Shown here: positions 7,130 to 16,559 of the stretch, piece after piece
How positions within the stretch are numbered: position 1 is the stretch's first letter
Layout of the letters: each line of letters begins with the position of its first letter
DNA from: JAXGXJ01 sp963816155
GTDB taxonomy: Bacteria; Actinomycetota; Thermoleophilia; RBG-16-64-13
Assembly: GCA_963816155.1 (NCBI GenBank)
Contig: CAWFJE010000010.1
Coordinates: 124,001 to 188,000, forward strand
Length of the DNA stretch: 64,000 bases
Direction of reading: 5' to 3'
The notes under the pieces: generated by a model
What the model saw: the letters and a program-made list of their open reading frames with translations, nothing else
The model's database searches: none
Told to the model about the DNA's origin: nothing
Translations under genes and position numbers: made by a program

Positions 7130-9544
7130 CTAGATCTTGCGCAGTGGGGCGTAGTCGAGCAGCAAACGCTTCTGCTCTCCGAGGTCCGCGAAGAAGACGC
7201 GAGCCACTCCCCCGGGTTCCACGCCCAGGACGATACCCTCCCCGAATTTGGCATGCAGCACCCGGTCACCTGCCGACAGACCCGCCGCGCGGGTGCCTTC
7301 GCCCGGCCCTCGCGGCTGCGGGGAGGAGCGAGTGGCGGGCCCCCTGCCCGCGAAGGAGGGTTGGCCGGTCCGACGTGCGGCCTGGAAGCGCTCTCCGACC
7401 CTGTCGGCCCCTCCACGACGCTCTGTCAATTCTCCCGGGATCTCGGTGAGAAAACGGCTGGGCAGTCTGTAGCCACCGCCTCCGTGCAGCATCCGCGATC
7501 GGGCATGCGAAAGGATCAGTCTGTCTTGGGCCCGGGTCATGCCCACATAGCAGAGCCGCCTCTCCTCCTCCAGGCGCTGCTCATCGAGCGACCGTGAGTG
7601 AGGAAGCAGCCCTTCTTCCATCCCCGTCACGAACACCACCGGGAACTCAAGTCCCTTGGCGTTGTGCAACGTCATGAGGGTGACGGCCGTCTGGCCGGCC
7701 TCCAGCCCATCAACGTCGGCGTAGAGGCTGATCTCCTGAAGAAAATCCGTCAGTCGACCCTCGGGATTCATCCTGTCGAACTCATCAGCCACGCCCACGA
7801 ACTCCTCGAGGTTCTCCAGGCGACCCTCGGCTTCGATGGTCCTCTCGGCTGTCAACGCCGCCTTCAGACCGCTCTCCCCCAGGACCATCCGCACTACAGA
7901 AGCCACGGGCACGTGTGTGCTCTCGGCCTTACCGTCGCCGGGCGGCTCGCCCTCACCCGGTCGCTCGCTCTCACCCGGCCTCTCGCTCTCACCCGGCACC
8001 TCGCCGCACTCCCCGGTCCAGCGCACGAGGCTCTCGCCCAAGCGCCGACAGGCGTTACCGGCGGAAGCCGTGAATCCCGGCACCTCGGAGACTTCGAGCA
8101 GGCTGTCACGCAGAGGCAGGGCGTTCTCGGCAGCGAAGGACTGCAGCCTCCCGATAGCCACATCACCCAGACCGCGACGGGGAGTGTTGATGATGCGCAG
8201 CAGCGAAACATCGTCACTCGTGTTCACGACCACGCGCAGATACGCAAGCAGGTCTTTGATCTCCGCCCTGTGGTAGAACTTGGTTCCCCCCACTATGCGG
8301 TATGTGATGCCTTGGCGCACCAGCATGTCCTCGAGCACGCGGGACTGGGCGTTAACCCGGTAGAAGACCGCAACCTCGGAAGCCGGACGATCACGCAGAA
8401 CGGCCACGAGTTCCTCGGCCACCATGCGCGCTTCTTCGTGCTCGTCCGCACATTCAAGCACGCTCACCCGTTCCCCCGTGCCTCGCTCACTCCAGAGGTT
8501 CTTGGCCTTCCGCCCGCGATTGTGCGCCACCAGAGCGTTGGCCGCTTTCAAGATGGTGTTGGTGGAGCGGTAATTCTGTTCCAGCTTGATGACCCTGGCA
8601 TCGGGGAAGTCTTCCTCGAAGCTGAGGATGTTGCGGATGTCCGCGCCCCGCCACGAATACACCGATTGATCGTCGTCGCCCACCACCGTCACCTGGCGAT
8701 GCTCCTCGGTGAGCAGACACACCAGACGATACTGGGCTCGGTTGGTGTCCTGGTACTCATCTACGAGAACATGGCGGAAGAGGCCACGGTAGTACTGCAG
8801 CCGTTCGGGGAAGAGCTGCATCACGTCGACCGTGCGCATGAGCAGGTCGTCGAAATCCAGAGCGTTGACCTGCAGAAGCCGTTTCTGGTAGCGCTTGTAG
8901 ACCTGGGCCGCCACGTCCAGAGGGCTCGAGCGGCCGTCATCCCAGGCGTCTATCTCAGCGCCACTTCCTCTGCGGCCCGGTGCGGCGCTCTGGCCGAAGG
9001 CCGACCCTCGATTTTCCTCCACGGCCATGTTCTTCGAGAAATCGTCCACGTCGATGAGCTTGTTCTTGGCATCGGAGATCAGATTCTGGACGGACCGAGG
9101 AGGAAAGCGCTTGGCATCGAGGCGCAGGTCCTCAAGGCAGTGCTTGATGAGTCTGAGGGAGTCATCCTCGTCGTAGATGGTGAAGTTGGAGCGGTAGCCG
9201 AGCAACGCGGCGTCCTGGCGGAGTATGCGCGCGCACGCTGAGTGGAAGGTGCACACCCACATCCATCTGGAGTCTGTCCCCAGCAGACCCTGGACTCTGT
9301 CCTTCATCTCCCCGGCCGCCTTGTTGGTGAAGGTGATGGACAGGATCTGGTGGGGTCTGACTCGGCCGCTCTGGATCAGGTGGGCAAGGCGATGGGTCAA
9401 CACGCGCGTCTTGCCCGAGCCGGCCCCGGCCAGGACCAGCAGAGGACCGCCCTCGTGGAACACGGCTGCCCGCTGCTGCTCGTTCAGTTCTGGGGATGAG
9501 GAGGGGCCGGCGCTTTCGGACGGGGGAGGACCATCACTCGTCAT
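7130..9544 (-). CDS. pcrA: PcrA/UvrD superfamily 1 DNA helicase
   Basis: PcrA/UvrD is a 3'-5' SF1A helicase acting in nucleotide excision repair, plasmid replication and removal of stalled RNA polymerase. Helicase motifs run in order: Walker A AGAGSGKT at residues 39-46, TFTNKAAGEMKDRV, DEYQDTNRAQ, GDDDQSVYSWRGAD, QNYRST, TLHNAKGLEFPVV and VGMTRAQDRL. The C-terminus GDRVLHAKFGEGIVLGVEP is the Tudor-like RNA-polymerase-binding module. The ATG at 9544 is preferred over one at 9622 because it clears the preceding gene and has AAGG upstream. A low-complexity stretch (GESERPGESERPGEGEPPG) in the 2B region comes from a short tandem DNA repeat near 7960-8000. Confidence 0.93.
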   Translation of the reverse strand: MTSDGPPPSESAGPSSSPELNEQQRAAVFHEGGPLLVLAGAGSGKTRVLTHRLAHLIQSGRVRPHQILSITFTNKAAGEMKDRVQGLLGTDSRWMWVCTFHSACARILRQDAALLGYRSNFTIYDEDDSLRLIKHCLEDLRLDAKRFPPRSVQNLISDAKNKLIDVDDFSKNMAVEENRGSAFGQSAAPGRRGSGAEIDAWDDGRSSPLDVAAQVYKRYQKRLLQVNALDFDDLLMRTVDVMQLFPERLQYYRGLFRHVLVDEYQDTNRAQYRLVCLLTEEHRQVTVVGDDDQSVYSWRGADIRNILSFEEDFPDARVIKLEQNYRSTNTILKAANALVAHNRGRKAKNLWSERGTGERVSVLECADEHEEARMVAEELVAVLRDRPASEVAVFYRVNAQSRVLEDMLVRQGITYRIVGGTKFYHRAEIKDLLAYLRVVVNTSDDVSLLRIINTPRRGLGDVAIGRLQSFAAENALPLRDSLLEVSEVPGFTASAGNACRRLGESLVRWTGECGEVPGESERPGESERPGEGEPPGDGKAESTHVPVASVVRMVLGESGLKAALTAERTIEAEGRLENLEEFVGVADEFDRMNPEGRLTDFLQEISLYADVDGLEAGQTAVTLMTLHNAKGLEFPVVFVTGMEEGLLPHSRSLDEQRLEEERRLCYVGMTRAQDRLILSHARSRMLHGGGGYRLPSRFLTEIPGELTERRGGADRVGERFQAARRTGQPSFAGRGPATRSSPQPRGPGEGTRAAGLSAGDRVLHAKFGEGIVLGVEPGGVARVFFADLGEQKRLLLDYAPLRKI

Positions 9545-9557
9545 GGCATGCACACCT

Positions 9558-10388
9558 TCATGTTCCTCCGGCCGGGCCACCGGCATGTTGGTCGATCTCG
9601 TCCCCAACTTCACTGGGAGCACAGCAGGGACAACGCGGGTCGCGTTCCAGAGCGATCATCTCGAACACCAGATCCCAGAGGTCAAGCACGAGCAGAGACC
9701 GATTACGCATCCCGGGGGCCACGATGAGTTTGATGACCTCGGTCGCCTCCACACTGGCAATGGTCGCAACTACAGTATTCAGGATACCTGCCACGTCCGC
9801 AGTAGGGGCGGCAGCCTTGCTCGGGAGTTCGGTCACGAGGCAGCGCAGACACGGTCCGTCATTGGGAACGATGGTCATGCTCATGCCACTGGTCGCGATC
9901 ACCCCTCCATACACCCACGGCATCCCGTTCTTGACGCAGTACTCGTTGATGAGAAAGCGGGTGGGGAAGTTGTCGGTGCCATCGACCAAGAGATCGAGGT
10001 CGGCGGCAAAGGCCGGGAGGGAATCCTCGCCCAGCCTCACGACCCGCGGTTCTATCACGACCTCACTGTTGATGGCGCGCAGATGCGCCGCCGCCGCTTC
10101 CGCCTTAGGTACGCGGCGACGCACGTCGGCCTCGTCATAGAGGACCTGGCGCTGCAGGTTGTGCAGTTCGGGGAAGTCGTCGTCGGCGATCCGAAGGTGA
10201 CCGACCCCTGCTCGCACCAGATGGTTGGCGATCACTGAGCCCAGTGCCCCGCATCCGATCAGTCCGACCCGGGCCGCGGACAGTCTCTCCTGGCCGTCGA
10301 CCCCTATGGCGGGGAGTATGATCTGGCGACTATAGCGATAGAGCCTGTCGCCCTCGTCTTCCCAGTTCCGTCCACTCTCACCCGTCAT
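9558..10388 (-). CDS. ThiF/MoeB/HesA-family E1-like adenylyltransferase
   Basis: This family adenylates the C-terminal glycine of a ubiquitin-like sulfur carrier (MoaD, ThiS or similar) for molybdopterin or thiazole synthesis. Visible features are RYSRQIILPAIGVDGQERL, the nucleotide-binding GCGALGSVIANHLVRAG, the DGTDNFPTRFLINEYC motif, and two zinc-binding cysteine pairs (CLRC near residue 185, CPCC near residue 257). The 276-residue length matches MoeB without a rhodanese domain. No sulfur carrier or molybdopterin gene is nearby, so the partner cannot be named; the gene sits between pcrA and a LytR_C protein with spacings of 13 and 3 bases, suggesting co-transcription. Confidence 0.85.
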   Translation of the reverse strand: MTGESGRNWEDEGDRLYRYSRQIILPAIGVDGQERLSAARVGLIGCGALGSVIANHLVRAGVGHLRIADDDFPELHNLQRQVLYDEADVRRRVPKAEAAAAHLRAINSEVVIEPRVVRLGEDSLPAFAADLDLLVDGTDNFPTRFLINEYCVKNGMPWVYGGVIATSGMSMTIVPNDGPCLRCLVTELPSKAAAPTADVAGILNTVVATIASVEATEVIKLIVAPGMRNRSLLVLDLWDLVFEMIALERDPRCPCCAPSEVGDEIDQHAGGPAGGT

Positions 10389-10391
10389 GTA

Positions 10392-11705
10392 CTAACGACC
10401 TCCTGCCGTGCTGGTCGAGGGGATGTCATCGATGGGCAGTGACGGCGCAAGATCCTTACCCACCACCACGACCACGTGCCCCGGTTGCAGCGTCTCGTCG
10501 ACCGCTATCTCTCCAGCCCCCAAGAGGGTCCGTATCTGCTGGGCGGCCACCGCCGCGCCGGGCGACGTCGATATGATCGTCCGCTGAACGTCGGGGAAGC
10601 CGGGCGCGTTAGAGAAGGGCAACACGGTGAAGCCCAGCACCATCAGGGGCTGAGCGGCCGTCTCAGCCGCGCGCACCGCTCCTGAACCGTTCTGCACTTC
10701 AAGTACAGTCCCGGCCATAACACCTGCGAGCCCCGTGACCGCCAGTAGCTGCCGCGTCGCCACCACGTCGGCTTCGAAATATTCGAACCCTTGCCCGGCG
10801 ACCGCTTGCCCCGGCAGCACGGCCGCCTCCCAGGCGCTGCCCGCGACTTCCATCCCCATTGCGGCGACGGCGTCTTGCACCGCCGTCGCGTCGCCCTCCA
10901 AGGGTAGCCCGCCCCACGTGTACGCGTTGGTACCGGCCAGACGGGCGGCGAGGAGGACGGCAGAAGCCGCCCTCCTCGCCGCCCGGGCATCGGTGTCGGC
11001 CTCAGAAGGCCTGTCCACTGAGACCCCCGCCTCCTGCAGAGCCGCCTCCAACGCGCCTATCTCCAGCGAGGCCGCCGCCCCAGGAACGACTCCCAGGATG
11101 GTCTCCAACCCGGAAAGAAAGTCCTCCACTTCGCCGGAAGCGTACACCTCGAACATGGTGCCAAAGTCCGCGGCGGTCTTCATCAATGTGTCGGCGGGCA
11201 TACCAAGGGAGATTCCTCCCTGTCCCGTCGGCTGCAGCACCACCACGGCGTCCAGGGCGCCATCATCAGTGAGCAGGAGGGCCACCCCCGGGGATTGCGG
11301 CCCGGCAGGAGTGACCACCGGAGAGGTGACCGGCGGCTGAGCGGGCGGTATCGTAGAAGGCGGCGCAGTCGAAGAGACCGCAGTGGACGTCGACGATATG
11401 CTCTCCGATGTCACCGACGACCCAGCCGCGTCTGTGGCCGGGTCCACCTGCGTCGCGTCAGAGCCCGCGTCGGTGTCCCCCAAGAACACCAAGGAGACGA
11501 CCAGCGCCGCGATCACCAAGAGGACGACCAGCGCGAGTCCCACGAACCGGCCTCTCTGCCGGCGCCGGCGGGCCCTGCTCTTGATCGAGCGTCGCTCGGC
11601 TCGAGATCGGGATGCGCCAGACTGCATGTCTTCCGCCATGTCTGCTCCCATGTCGGGGACGTCGCTGGCCCGGCGACGCCGGCGACCGTTCTCCAAGTCG
11701 CTCAC
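10392..11705 (-). CDS. Membrane-anchored LytR_C-domain protein
   Basis: The 437-residue protein has a highly basic cytoplasmic N-terminus (GRRRRR, RARRRRQRGR), one membrane helix (FVGLALVVLLVIAALVVSLVF, about residues 53-73), a Ser/Thr/Pro linker, a central domain of unknown fold and a C-terminal LytR_C domain (VLEVQNGSGAVRAAETAAQ, then GFTVLPFSNAPGF). LytR_C is found on LytR-CpsA-Psr enzymes and alone in actinobacterial envelope proteins; no LCP catalytic domain is seen here. The central part may be a divergent LCP remnant. The GTG at 11705 overlaps the nadD stop by four bases. In many actinobacteria this position after nadD also carries rsfS, which is absent here. Confidence 0.75.
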   Translation of the reverse strand: MSDLENGRRRRRASDVPDMGADMAEDMQSGASRSRAERRSIKSRARRRRQRGRFVGLALVVLLVIAALVVSLVFLGDTDAGSDATQVDPATDAAGSSVTSESISSTSTAVSSTAPPSTIPPAQPPVTSPVVTPAGPQSPGVALLLTDDGALDAVVVLQPTGQGGISLGMPADTLMKTAADFGTMFEVYASGEVEDFLSGLETILGVVPGAAASLEIGALEAALQEAGVSVDRPSEADTDARAARRAASAVLLAARLAGTNAYTWGGLPLEGDATAVQDAVAAMGMEVAGSAWEAAVLPGQAVAGQGFEYFEADVVATRQLLAVTGLAGVMAGTVLEVQNGSGAVRAAETAAQPLMVLGFTVLPFSNAPGFPDVQRTIISTSPGAAVAAQQIRTLLGAGEIAVDETLQPGHVVVVVGKDLAPSLPIDDIPSTSTAGGR

Positions 11706-12454
11706 GCGCCAGGCTCCCCATCCCCCGGGGCCTCCACCACGTGATCCCCGCGGTACTGACCGGACTTGTCAATCAACTGGGACACCGGATCAGGCAGCAG
11801 GTAGCGGGCGGCCCTTCCCAAGGCCAGACGTTCCCGTATCATGCTCGACGATATGGCCAGTGCCGGTATCTCCATGAACCGCACACAGGTATCCCTGCCT
11901 CCGCCCTCACCGCCCGGCACAAGGGACTCAAGCACCTCCGCCAGACGCCCGATCTCATAGCCGGGCCGGCTGGCCGCGATCAGTGTGCAGAGTTCGAGCA
12001 CGCGGAGAGGCCGCTTCCAGGTCAGGATGTCGAGTACGGCGTCGGCGCCGGTGATGAAGAACAAGCGCGCGTCGTCAGCCAAAGTCCGCCGCAGGTACTC
12101 CAACGTATCCACTGTGTAGCCGACACCCTCACGATCCAGTTCGTGGCGCGATACCAGGAAGCGAGGGTGCGAGGCCGTGGCCGCCGATACCAGCAGGTAG
12201 CGGAATTCGGCCGGAGCCATGTGCCGCGGCTTGTGAGGGTGACGCCCCGCCGGCATGAAGACCACCAGATCCAGGTCGAACTGGACCAACGCCTCCTCTG
12301 CCGTGACCAGGTGTGCGACGTGGATGGGGTCGAAAGCACCGCCCATGATGCCCAAACGCAGACCGGGGCGCCCGCGCAGGCGCTGGATGGGGTCTTCCTC
12401 AGCGACGCCACGCAGCTGTTCAGGTGGCACCGTTGTGCTGGATGTATCATCCAT
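11702..12454 (-). CDS. nadD: NadD, nicotinate-nucleotide adenylyltransferase
   Basis: NadD transfers AMP from ATP to nicotinate mononucleotide, the penultimate step of NAD synthesis. The nucleotidyltransferase signature GIMGGAFDPIHVAHLV with the HxxH-like catalytic element, the PAGRHPHK segment and the C-terminal ISSSMIRERLALG are all intact. The N-terminal ~30 residues before LRLGIMGG are longer than usual, so an internal start cannot be ruled out, although AGGTAGGG precedes the chosen ATG. It lies five bases after proA and overlaps the next gene by four bases. Confidence 0.94.
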   Translation of the reverse strand: MDDTSSTTVPPEQLRGVAEEDPIQRLRGRPGLRLGIMGGAFDPIHVAHLVTAEEALVQFDLDLVVFMPAGRHPHKPRHMAPAEFRYLLVSAATASHPRFLVSRHELDREGVGYTVDTLEYLRRTLADDARLFFITGADAVLDILTWKRPLRVLELCTLIAASRPGYEIGRLAEVLESLVPGGEGGGRDTCVRFMEIPALAISSSMIRERLALGRAARYLLPDPVSQLIDKSGQYRGDHVVEAPGDGEPGA

Positions 12455-12459
12455 GAGCC

Positions 12460-13734
12460 CTACCTGACGTGGCCCCTTCCTGTGATCACGTACTTGGTGG
12501 AAGTCAGTTCTTTGAGCGCCAAGGGCCCGCGGGCGTGCAGTTTCTGAGTAGAGATGCCTATCTCTGCTCCCAGGCCGAAGACCCCACCGTCGGTGAAACG
12601 AGTAGAGGCGTTGATATAGACCGCAGCTGCGTCGACTCCCTCGACGAAACGTCGGCTCGCCTCGAGATCGCTGGTGATGATGGCCTCAGAATGCCCCGTG
12701 CCGTAGCGAGCGATGTGATCGACAGCTTCGTCCAGGCTCTCGACGACTCTCACCGCCATCTCCAGCCCAAGAAACTCGGTGGCATAGTGCTTGTCGGTCG
12801 CTCGCAGGAGTTTGAAATCGGTCTCCCCTACCAGTTCACGCGTCCGTGCATCCACGTGAAGCTTGACCTTGCGCTCATGGAGAGCGCGCAGGGCGCCGGG
12901 GAGGAATGTGGACGCAACGGCCTCGTGTACAAGCAACGTCTCCGCGGCGTTGCACACGCCCGGTCTCTGTACCTTGGCGTTGACGGTTATATCCAGGGCG
13001 TGTTTCAGATCGGCATCCTTGTCGACGTAGATGTGGCAGTTACCGCCGGCTGCGTAGATGACGGGCACCTTCGAGTGCTCGAGCAGGAAGTCCTTGAGAG
13101 CCTCGCCTCCCCGGGGGATGACGAGGTCGATCTGGTCGCGGAACTGCAGCAGTTCGACGAGAACCGCCCTGTCCTTGCTGGACACGAACTGGATGCAATC
13201 GCCCGGAAGCCCGGCCTCCATGGCCGCCCCGGTTATGACCTCGGCCAAGATGCGGTTGGACCTATAGGCATCGCTGCCTCCGCGCAGGATCACGGAGTTG
13301 CCGGTCTTGAGGCAGAGCGCGGCGGCGTCGACGGTCACGTTGGGACGGGCCTCGTACACCACCATGACCACACCGAAGGGGACTCTCACCTTCTCGATGG
13401 CAAGACCTTCGGGAGTGCGCCAGCCCGATATCACCTCGCCCACGGGGTCGGGCAGTGCCGTGATGTCGCGCAGGCTGCGCGCGATGCCATGGAGCCTCTC
13501 TTCATCCAGCCACAGCCGGTCGACAAGAGCCCCCGAAAGACCCTTCTTTCGACCTTCCTCCACATCCTTCTGATTCTCGGCAAGGATCTCCCCGGAGCGG
13601 CGCTCCAGAGCCTCCGCCATGGCAATGAGGGCCTTGTTCTTTGTGGCTGCACTCGCCGCGGCCAAGCGACGCGAGGCCGTCTTGGCGCTGGTTGCCAGTT
13701 CCCTTGTCTTCAAGTCACTCCGCTCCTTCAACAC
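12460..13734 (-). CDS. proA: ProA, gamma-glutamyl phosphate reductase
   Basis: ProA is the NADPH-dependent reductase that converts glutamyl 5-phosphate to glutamate semialdehyde in proline synthesis. It belongs to the aldehyde dehydrogenase superfamily. The catalytic cysteine lies in QRPGVCNAAETLLVH, and other family blocks are VYEARPNVTVDAAALCLK, LRGGSDAYRSN and YINASTRFTDGGVFGLGAEI. Length 424 is standard. Its start overlaps the proB stop by seven bases, so the two proline enzymes, which form a channelling pair in other bacteria, are coupled. Confidence 0.96.
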   Translation of the reverse strand: MLKERSDLKTRELATSAKTASRRLAAASAATKNKALIAMAEALERRSGEILAENQKDVEEGRKKGLSGALVDRLWLDEERLHGIARSLRDITALPDPVGEVISGWRTPEGLAIEKVRVPFGVVMVVYEARPNVTVDAAALCLKTGNSVILRGGSDAYRSNRILAEVITGAAMEAGLPGDCIQFVSSKDRAVLVELLQFRDQIDLVIPRGGEALKDFLLEHSKVPVIYAAGGNCHIYVDKDADLKHALDITVNAKVQRPGVCNAAETLLVHEAVASTFLPGALRALHERKVKLHVDARTRELVGETDFKLLRATDKHYATEFLGLEMAVRVVESLDEAVDHIARYGTGHSEAIITSDLEASRRFVEGVDAAAVYINASTRFTDGGVFGLGAEIGISTQKLHARGPLALKELTSTKYVITGRGHVR

Positions 13735-14837
13735 ATACGCACGAGATAGTCTCTATGGATAGCCTCCGGCGAAGCCTGGGGCAACATCTCGGCCACCCGG
13801 TGGCTTTGCATCCCCTTGACCCGCTCCAATTCCTTTCTGGAGTAGGTGACCAGACCCTTTGCCAACTCGACACCCTGCTCATCCACCACCATGACGGCGT
13901 CCCCGGCGGCGAAGTCGCCCTCCACGTCCAAGATGCCCACCGGCAGCAGGCTCCCCTTACCGCGCAGAGCCTTGGCCGCTCCGGCATCGACCACCACCGT
14001 ACCGCGCGCCTGTTTGCCATAGAGCAGCCAGAGCTTGTAGTCCTGCAGTCCCAGCGGACGTGCGGGAAAACGGGTCCCCACCGGCTCCCCCGAGACGCAG
14101 GCCCGCAGCACTCCGGGACGCTCACCCATGGCGATGACGGCTTCCACACCGCCGCTGGTCGCTATGCGGGCACTGTTGACCTTGCTGCCCATGCCGCCCG
14201 ACCCCAGAGGACCGGTCGCGCCGATGCGAACGCACTCCATCTCGCCGATGTCGTCCACGAGTGAGATGAGCCTGGCCTCCGCATCCTCTTTGGGGTCGGC
14301 AGTGTACAGACCTTCCGTGTCGGTCAGCAGCACGAGCAGGTCGGCCTTCACCAACAGCGCCACCTGGGCAGCCAGGGCGTCGTTGTCCCCAAAGCAGAGT
14401 TCATCTGTGGACGTGGTGTCGTTCTCATTGACGATGGGCACAACGCGCCAGTCAAGGAGGCGGCGAAGGGTGTTGCGCGCATTGATGTACTGGGTGCGGG
14501 CGGACACATCAAAAGCAGTAAGCAACACCTGGGCGGTGACCACCTCTTCGTGCGCGAACAACTCGGTGTAGATGTGATAGAGACGGCCCTGTCCCACAGC
14601 GGCGGCCGCCTGCAGGTCCACCACTTCGGTGGGTCGCTCCTTCTTGCCGAGGACGCCCACGCCTGACGAGACGGCGCCAGAAGACACCAGCAGCATGCGA
14701 TGACCCTCGGCCTGCAGCCCGGCCACTTCCGCCACCAAGCCGGCCACAGGGTTGAGGCGGAACCGGCCGCGGGCGTCGGTGAGCGTGCTGGAGCCGATCT
14801 TCACCACCACCGTCTTGCCTGCAGTTTTCGCTGCCAC
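13728..14837 (-). CDS. proB: ProB, glutamate 5-kinase with PUA domain
   Basis: ProB phosphorylates the gamma-carboxyl of glutamate, the committed and usually proline-inhibited step of proline synthesis. The amino-acid-kinase domain shows VVVKIGSSTLTD, LVSSGAVSSGVG, PIVNENDTTSTDEL and GSGGMGSKVNSA; the C-terminal ~80 residues (GTVVVDAGAAKALRGKGSLL) form the PUA domain. The frame is open up to 14903, inside obg, but the GTG at 14837 follows AGGGG with about seven bases spacing and gives 369 residues, close to the E. coli length, so it is preferred. It lies 10 bases after obg. Confidence 0.95.
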   Translation of the reverse strand: MAAKTAGKTVVVKIGSSTLTDARGRFRLNPVAGLVAEVAGLQAEGHRMLLVSSGAVSSGVGVLGKKERPTEVVDLQAAAAVGQGRLYHIYTELFAHEEVVTAQVLLTAFDVSARTQYINARNTLRRLLDWRVVPIVNENDTTSTDELCFGDNDALAAQVALLVKADLLVLLTDTEGLYTADPKEDAEARLISLVDDIGEMECVRIGATGPLGSGGMGSKVNSARIATSGGVEAVIAMGERPGVLRACVSGEPVGTRFPARPLGLQDYKLWLLYGKQARGTVVVDAGAAKALRGKGSLLPVGILDVEGDFAAGDAVMVVDEQGVELAKGLVTYSRKELERVKGMQSHRVAEMLPQASPEAIHRDYLVRMC

Positions 14838-14847
14838 CGTCACACCC

Positions 14848-16248
14848 CTATTGAAACTCGAACTCGTAGCCCTCGATGTCGACGTCGTCACCCGGCTGCG
14901 CACCCTTGGCCCGAAGAGCCGCGTACACGCCCAGGCGATCGAGTCTCTCCCCCAGATACCTGACAGCTTCGTCGTCAGAAAGGTCGAACCTGCTCACCAG
15001 CCGGCGCACGGTCGCTCCCCGCACCACGAGACGGTCCTTGTCACGCTCCACCCAGAACACCTTTGAAGATGACGCCTCGGGCCGATAGGTCACGTGACCC
15101 TCACGGTCGTTCGCGATACCAATGTCAGGGCCGCCTGCCTCGGCGCGGATCTCCTCCAGGCCCGCGGCAGTCTCCACATCCGCAGCCAGCAGATCCCTCA
15201 GGAAAGGGCCCACCCAGTGGAGCAGCGCTGAGAGCCCCGCTCCCGTGGCGGCCGACACCGGCCAAATAAGGCGCTCTACGGGCGGCTGTTCATCGTCGAC
15301 GAGGAACGAGAAGGATGGATGTCCTGCGATCCTGAGCGATTCTATCTCCCCGGCGAACAGATTGATGTTCTCACGGACAGTATCGGCAGACACCGCGTCT
15401 ATCTTGTTAAGGAGCACCACCTGGGGCTTCCTGCCCAGATCGGCGGCATGTGCATCGAGTTCGCCCAGGATGGTGCGAAACCCCTCCAGGGCCTCCGTGC
15501 CATAGTACCCGGTCAGGTCGACCACATGCATGAGAAGTTGGCAGCGCTCCAGATGAGCCAAGAACTCGTGTCCCAAGCCCACGCCTTCACTCGCTCCCTC
15601 CAGCAGCCCGGGCACGTCCGCGAGCGTGAACACGTCGCCCTCACCAGACCAGTCCACGATCCCCAGCATAGGCTCCAGAGTCGTGAACGGATAGGCGGCC
15701 ACCTTGGGCTTTGCGTTGGACAGACGCCTGAGCAGGGATGACTTGCCCGCATTGGGAAGGCCAGCAAGTCCGGCGTCGGCCATGAGCTTGAGCGACAGCC
15801 TCAGCCAACCGCCCTCTCCCGCCTCTCCCAATTCCGCAAACTTGGGTGCCTGCCGAACCGAACTCACAAAACGGGCGTTGCCGCGGCCGCCGGCTCCCCC
15901 TTGGGCTATCACAATGCGCTGCTCGGCACGCACGAGATCGGCGACGAGTTCGTCTTCCATCCACACCTGCGTCCCCCGGGGTACCTTCACGACTGCGTCG
16001 TCACCGTCGGCGCCATGCCTGCGAGCACCCTGACCGGGTCGCCCTGACTCCGCCTTGAAGTGGACTTTGTATGTGAAGGGCTGCAGGTCGCGCAACTGAG
16101 GATCGACGATGACGATGACGTCTCCACCGCGCCCTCCATCACCACCGTCAGGCCCCCCGCGCGGGACATGCTTCTCCCTGCGAAAAGAAACGCAGCCGTT
16201 CCCGCCATCTCCGGCCGCCACATGGATCTTTGCGTGATCGAAGAACAT
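14848..16248 (-). CDS. obg: Obg (CgtA) ribosome-associated GTPase
   Basis: Obg is an essential GTPase that binds the 50S subunit and links ribosome maturation to growth and stress. The order of domains is the glycine-rich Obg fold (residues 1-~160, FDHAKIHVAAGDGGNGCVSF), the G domain with GLPNAGKSSLL, PFTTLEP, DVPGLLEGA and NKID, and a C-terminal OCT domain (RATVRR-like, about residues 390-455) ending DIEGYEFEFQ. The length of 466 fits the actinobacterial form with OCT and an acidic tail. It follows rpmA in the rplU-rpmA-obg unit, the near-universal order. Confidence 0.96.
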   Translation of the reverse strand: MFFDHAKIHVAAGDGGNGCVSFRREKHVPRGGPDGGDGGRGGDVIVIVDPQLRDLQPFTYKVHFKAESGRPGQGARRHGADGDDAVVKVPRGTQVWMEDELVADLVRAEQRIVIAQGGAGGRGNARFVSSVRQAPKFAELGEAGEGGWLRLSLKLMADAGLAGLPNAGKSSLLRRLSNAKPKVAAYPFTTLEPMLGIVDWSGEGDVFTLADVPGLLEGASEGVGLGHEFLAHLERCQLLMHVVDLTGYYGTEALEGFRTILGELDAHAADLGRKPQVVLLNKIDAVSADTVRENINLFAGEIESLRIAGHPSFSFLVDDEQPPVERLIWPVSAATGAGLSALLHWVGPFLRDLLAADVETAAGLEEIRAEAGGPDIGIANDREGHVTYRPEASSSKVFWVERDKDRLVVRGATVRRLVSRFDLSDDEAVRYLGERLDRLGVYAALRAKGAQPGDDVDIEGYEFEFQ

Positions 16249-16295
16249 GGCGGCCCCCCTTCAGAAGGCGAGCCCGGCCGCGTGTACGCGGACCG

Positions 16296-16547
16296 TTACT
16301 CGGCTACGATGCTGACGACGCGACCCGCCTTGCCCGTGCTGAACACCACTTTGCCGTGGGCCTTGGCGAACAAGGTATCGTCCGATCCGATGCCAACGTT
16401 CACGCCGGGACGAAAACGAGTGCCCCGCTGGCGCACCAGTATGGCGCCGGCTTTGACCGTCTCACCGGCGAATGCCTTGACGCCCAGCCGCTGGGCGTTT
16501 GAATCGCGGCCGTTCCTGGAACTACCGCCGCCTTTTTTGTGAGCCAT
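16296..16547 (-). CDS. rpmA: 50S ribosomal protein L27
   Basis: L27 sits near the peptidyl-transferase centre, its N-terminal arm reaching the tRNA ends. The 83-residue sequence MAHKKGGGSSRNGRDSNAQR with later GTRFRPGVNVGIGSDDTLFA is unmistakable. It begins directly with MAHKKGG, so it lacks the cleavable N-terminal extension seen in Firmicutes. It lies 12 bases after rplU. Confidence 0.98.
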   Translation of the reverse strand: MAHKKGGGSSRNGRDSNAQRLGVKAFAGETVKAGAILVRQRGTRFRPGVNVGIGSDDTLFAKAHGKVVFSTGKAGRVVSIVAE

Positions 16548-16559
16548 GGCTTGTCCCTC

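Noticed and set aside
7950..8005. Short tandem repeat in pcrA as a separate element
   Set aside because: It stays in frame and encodes a GESERPGE-type linker; interpreted as slippage within a tolerant surface loop.
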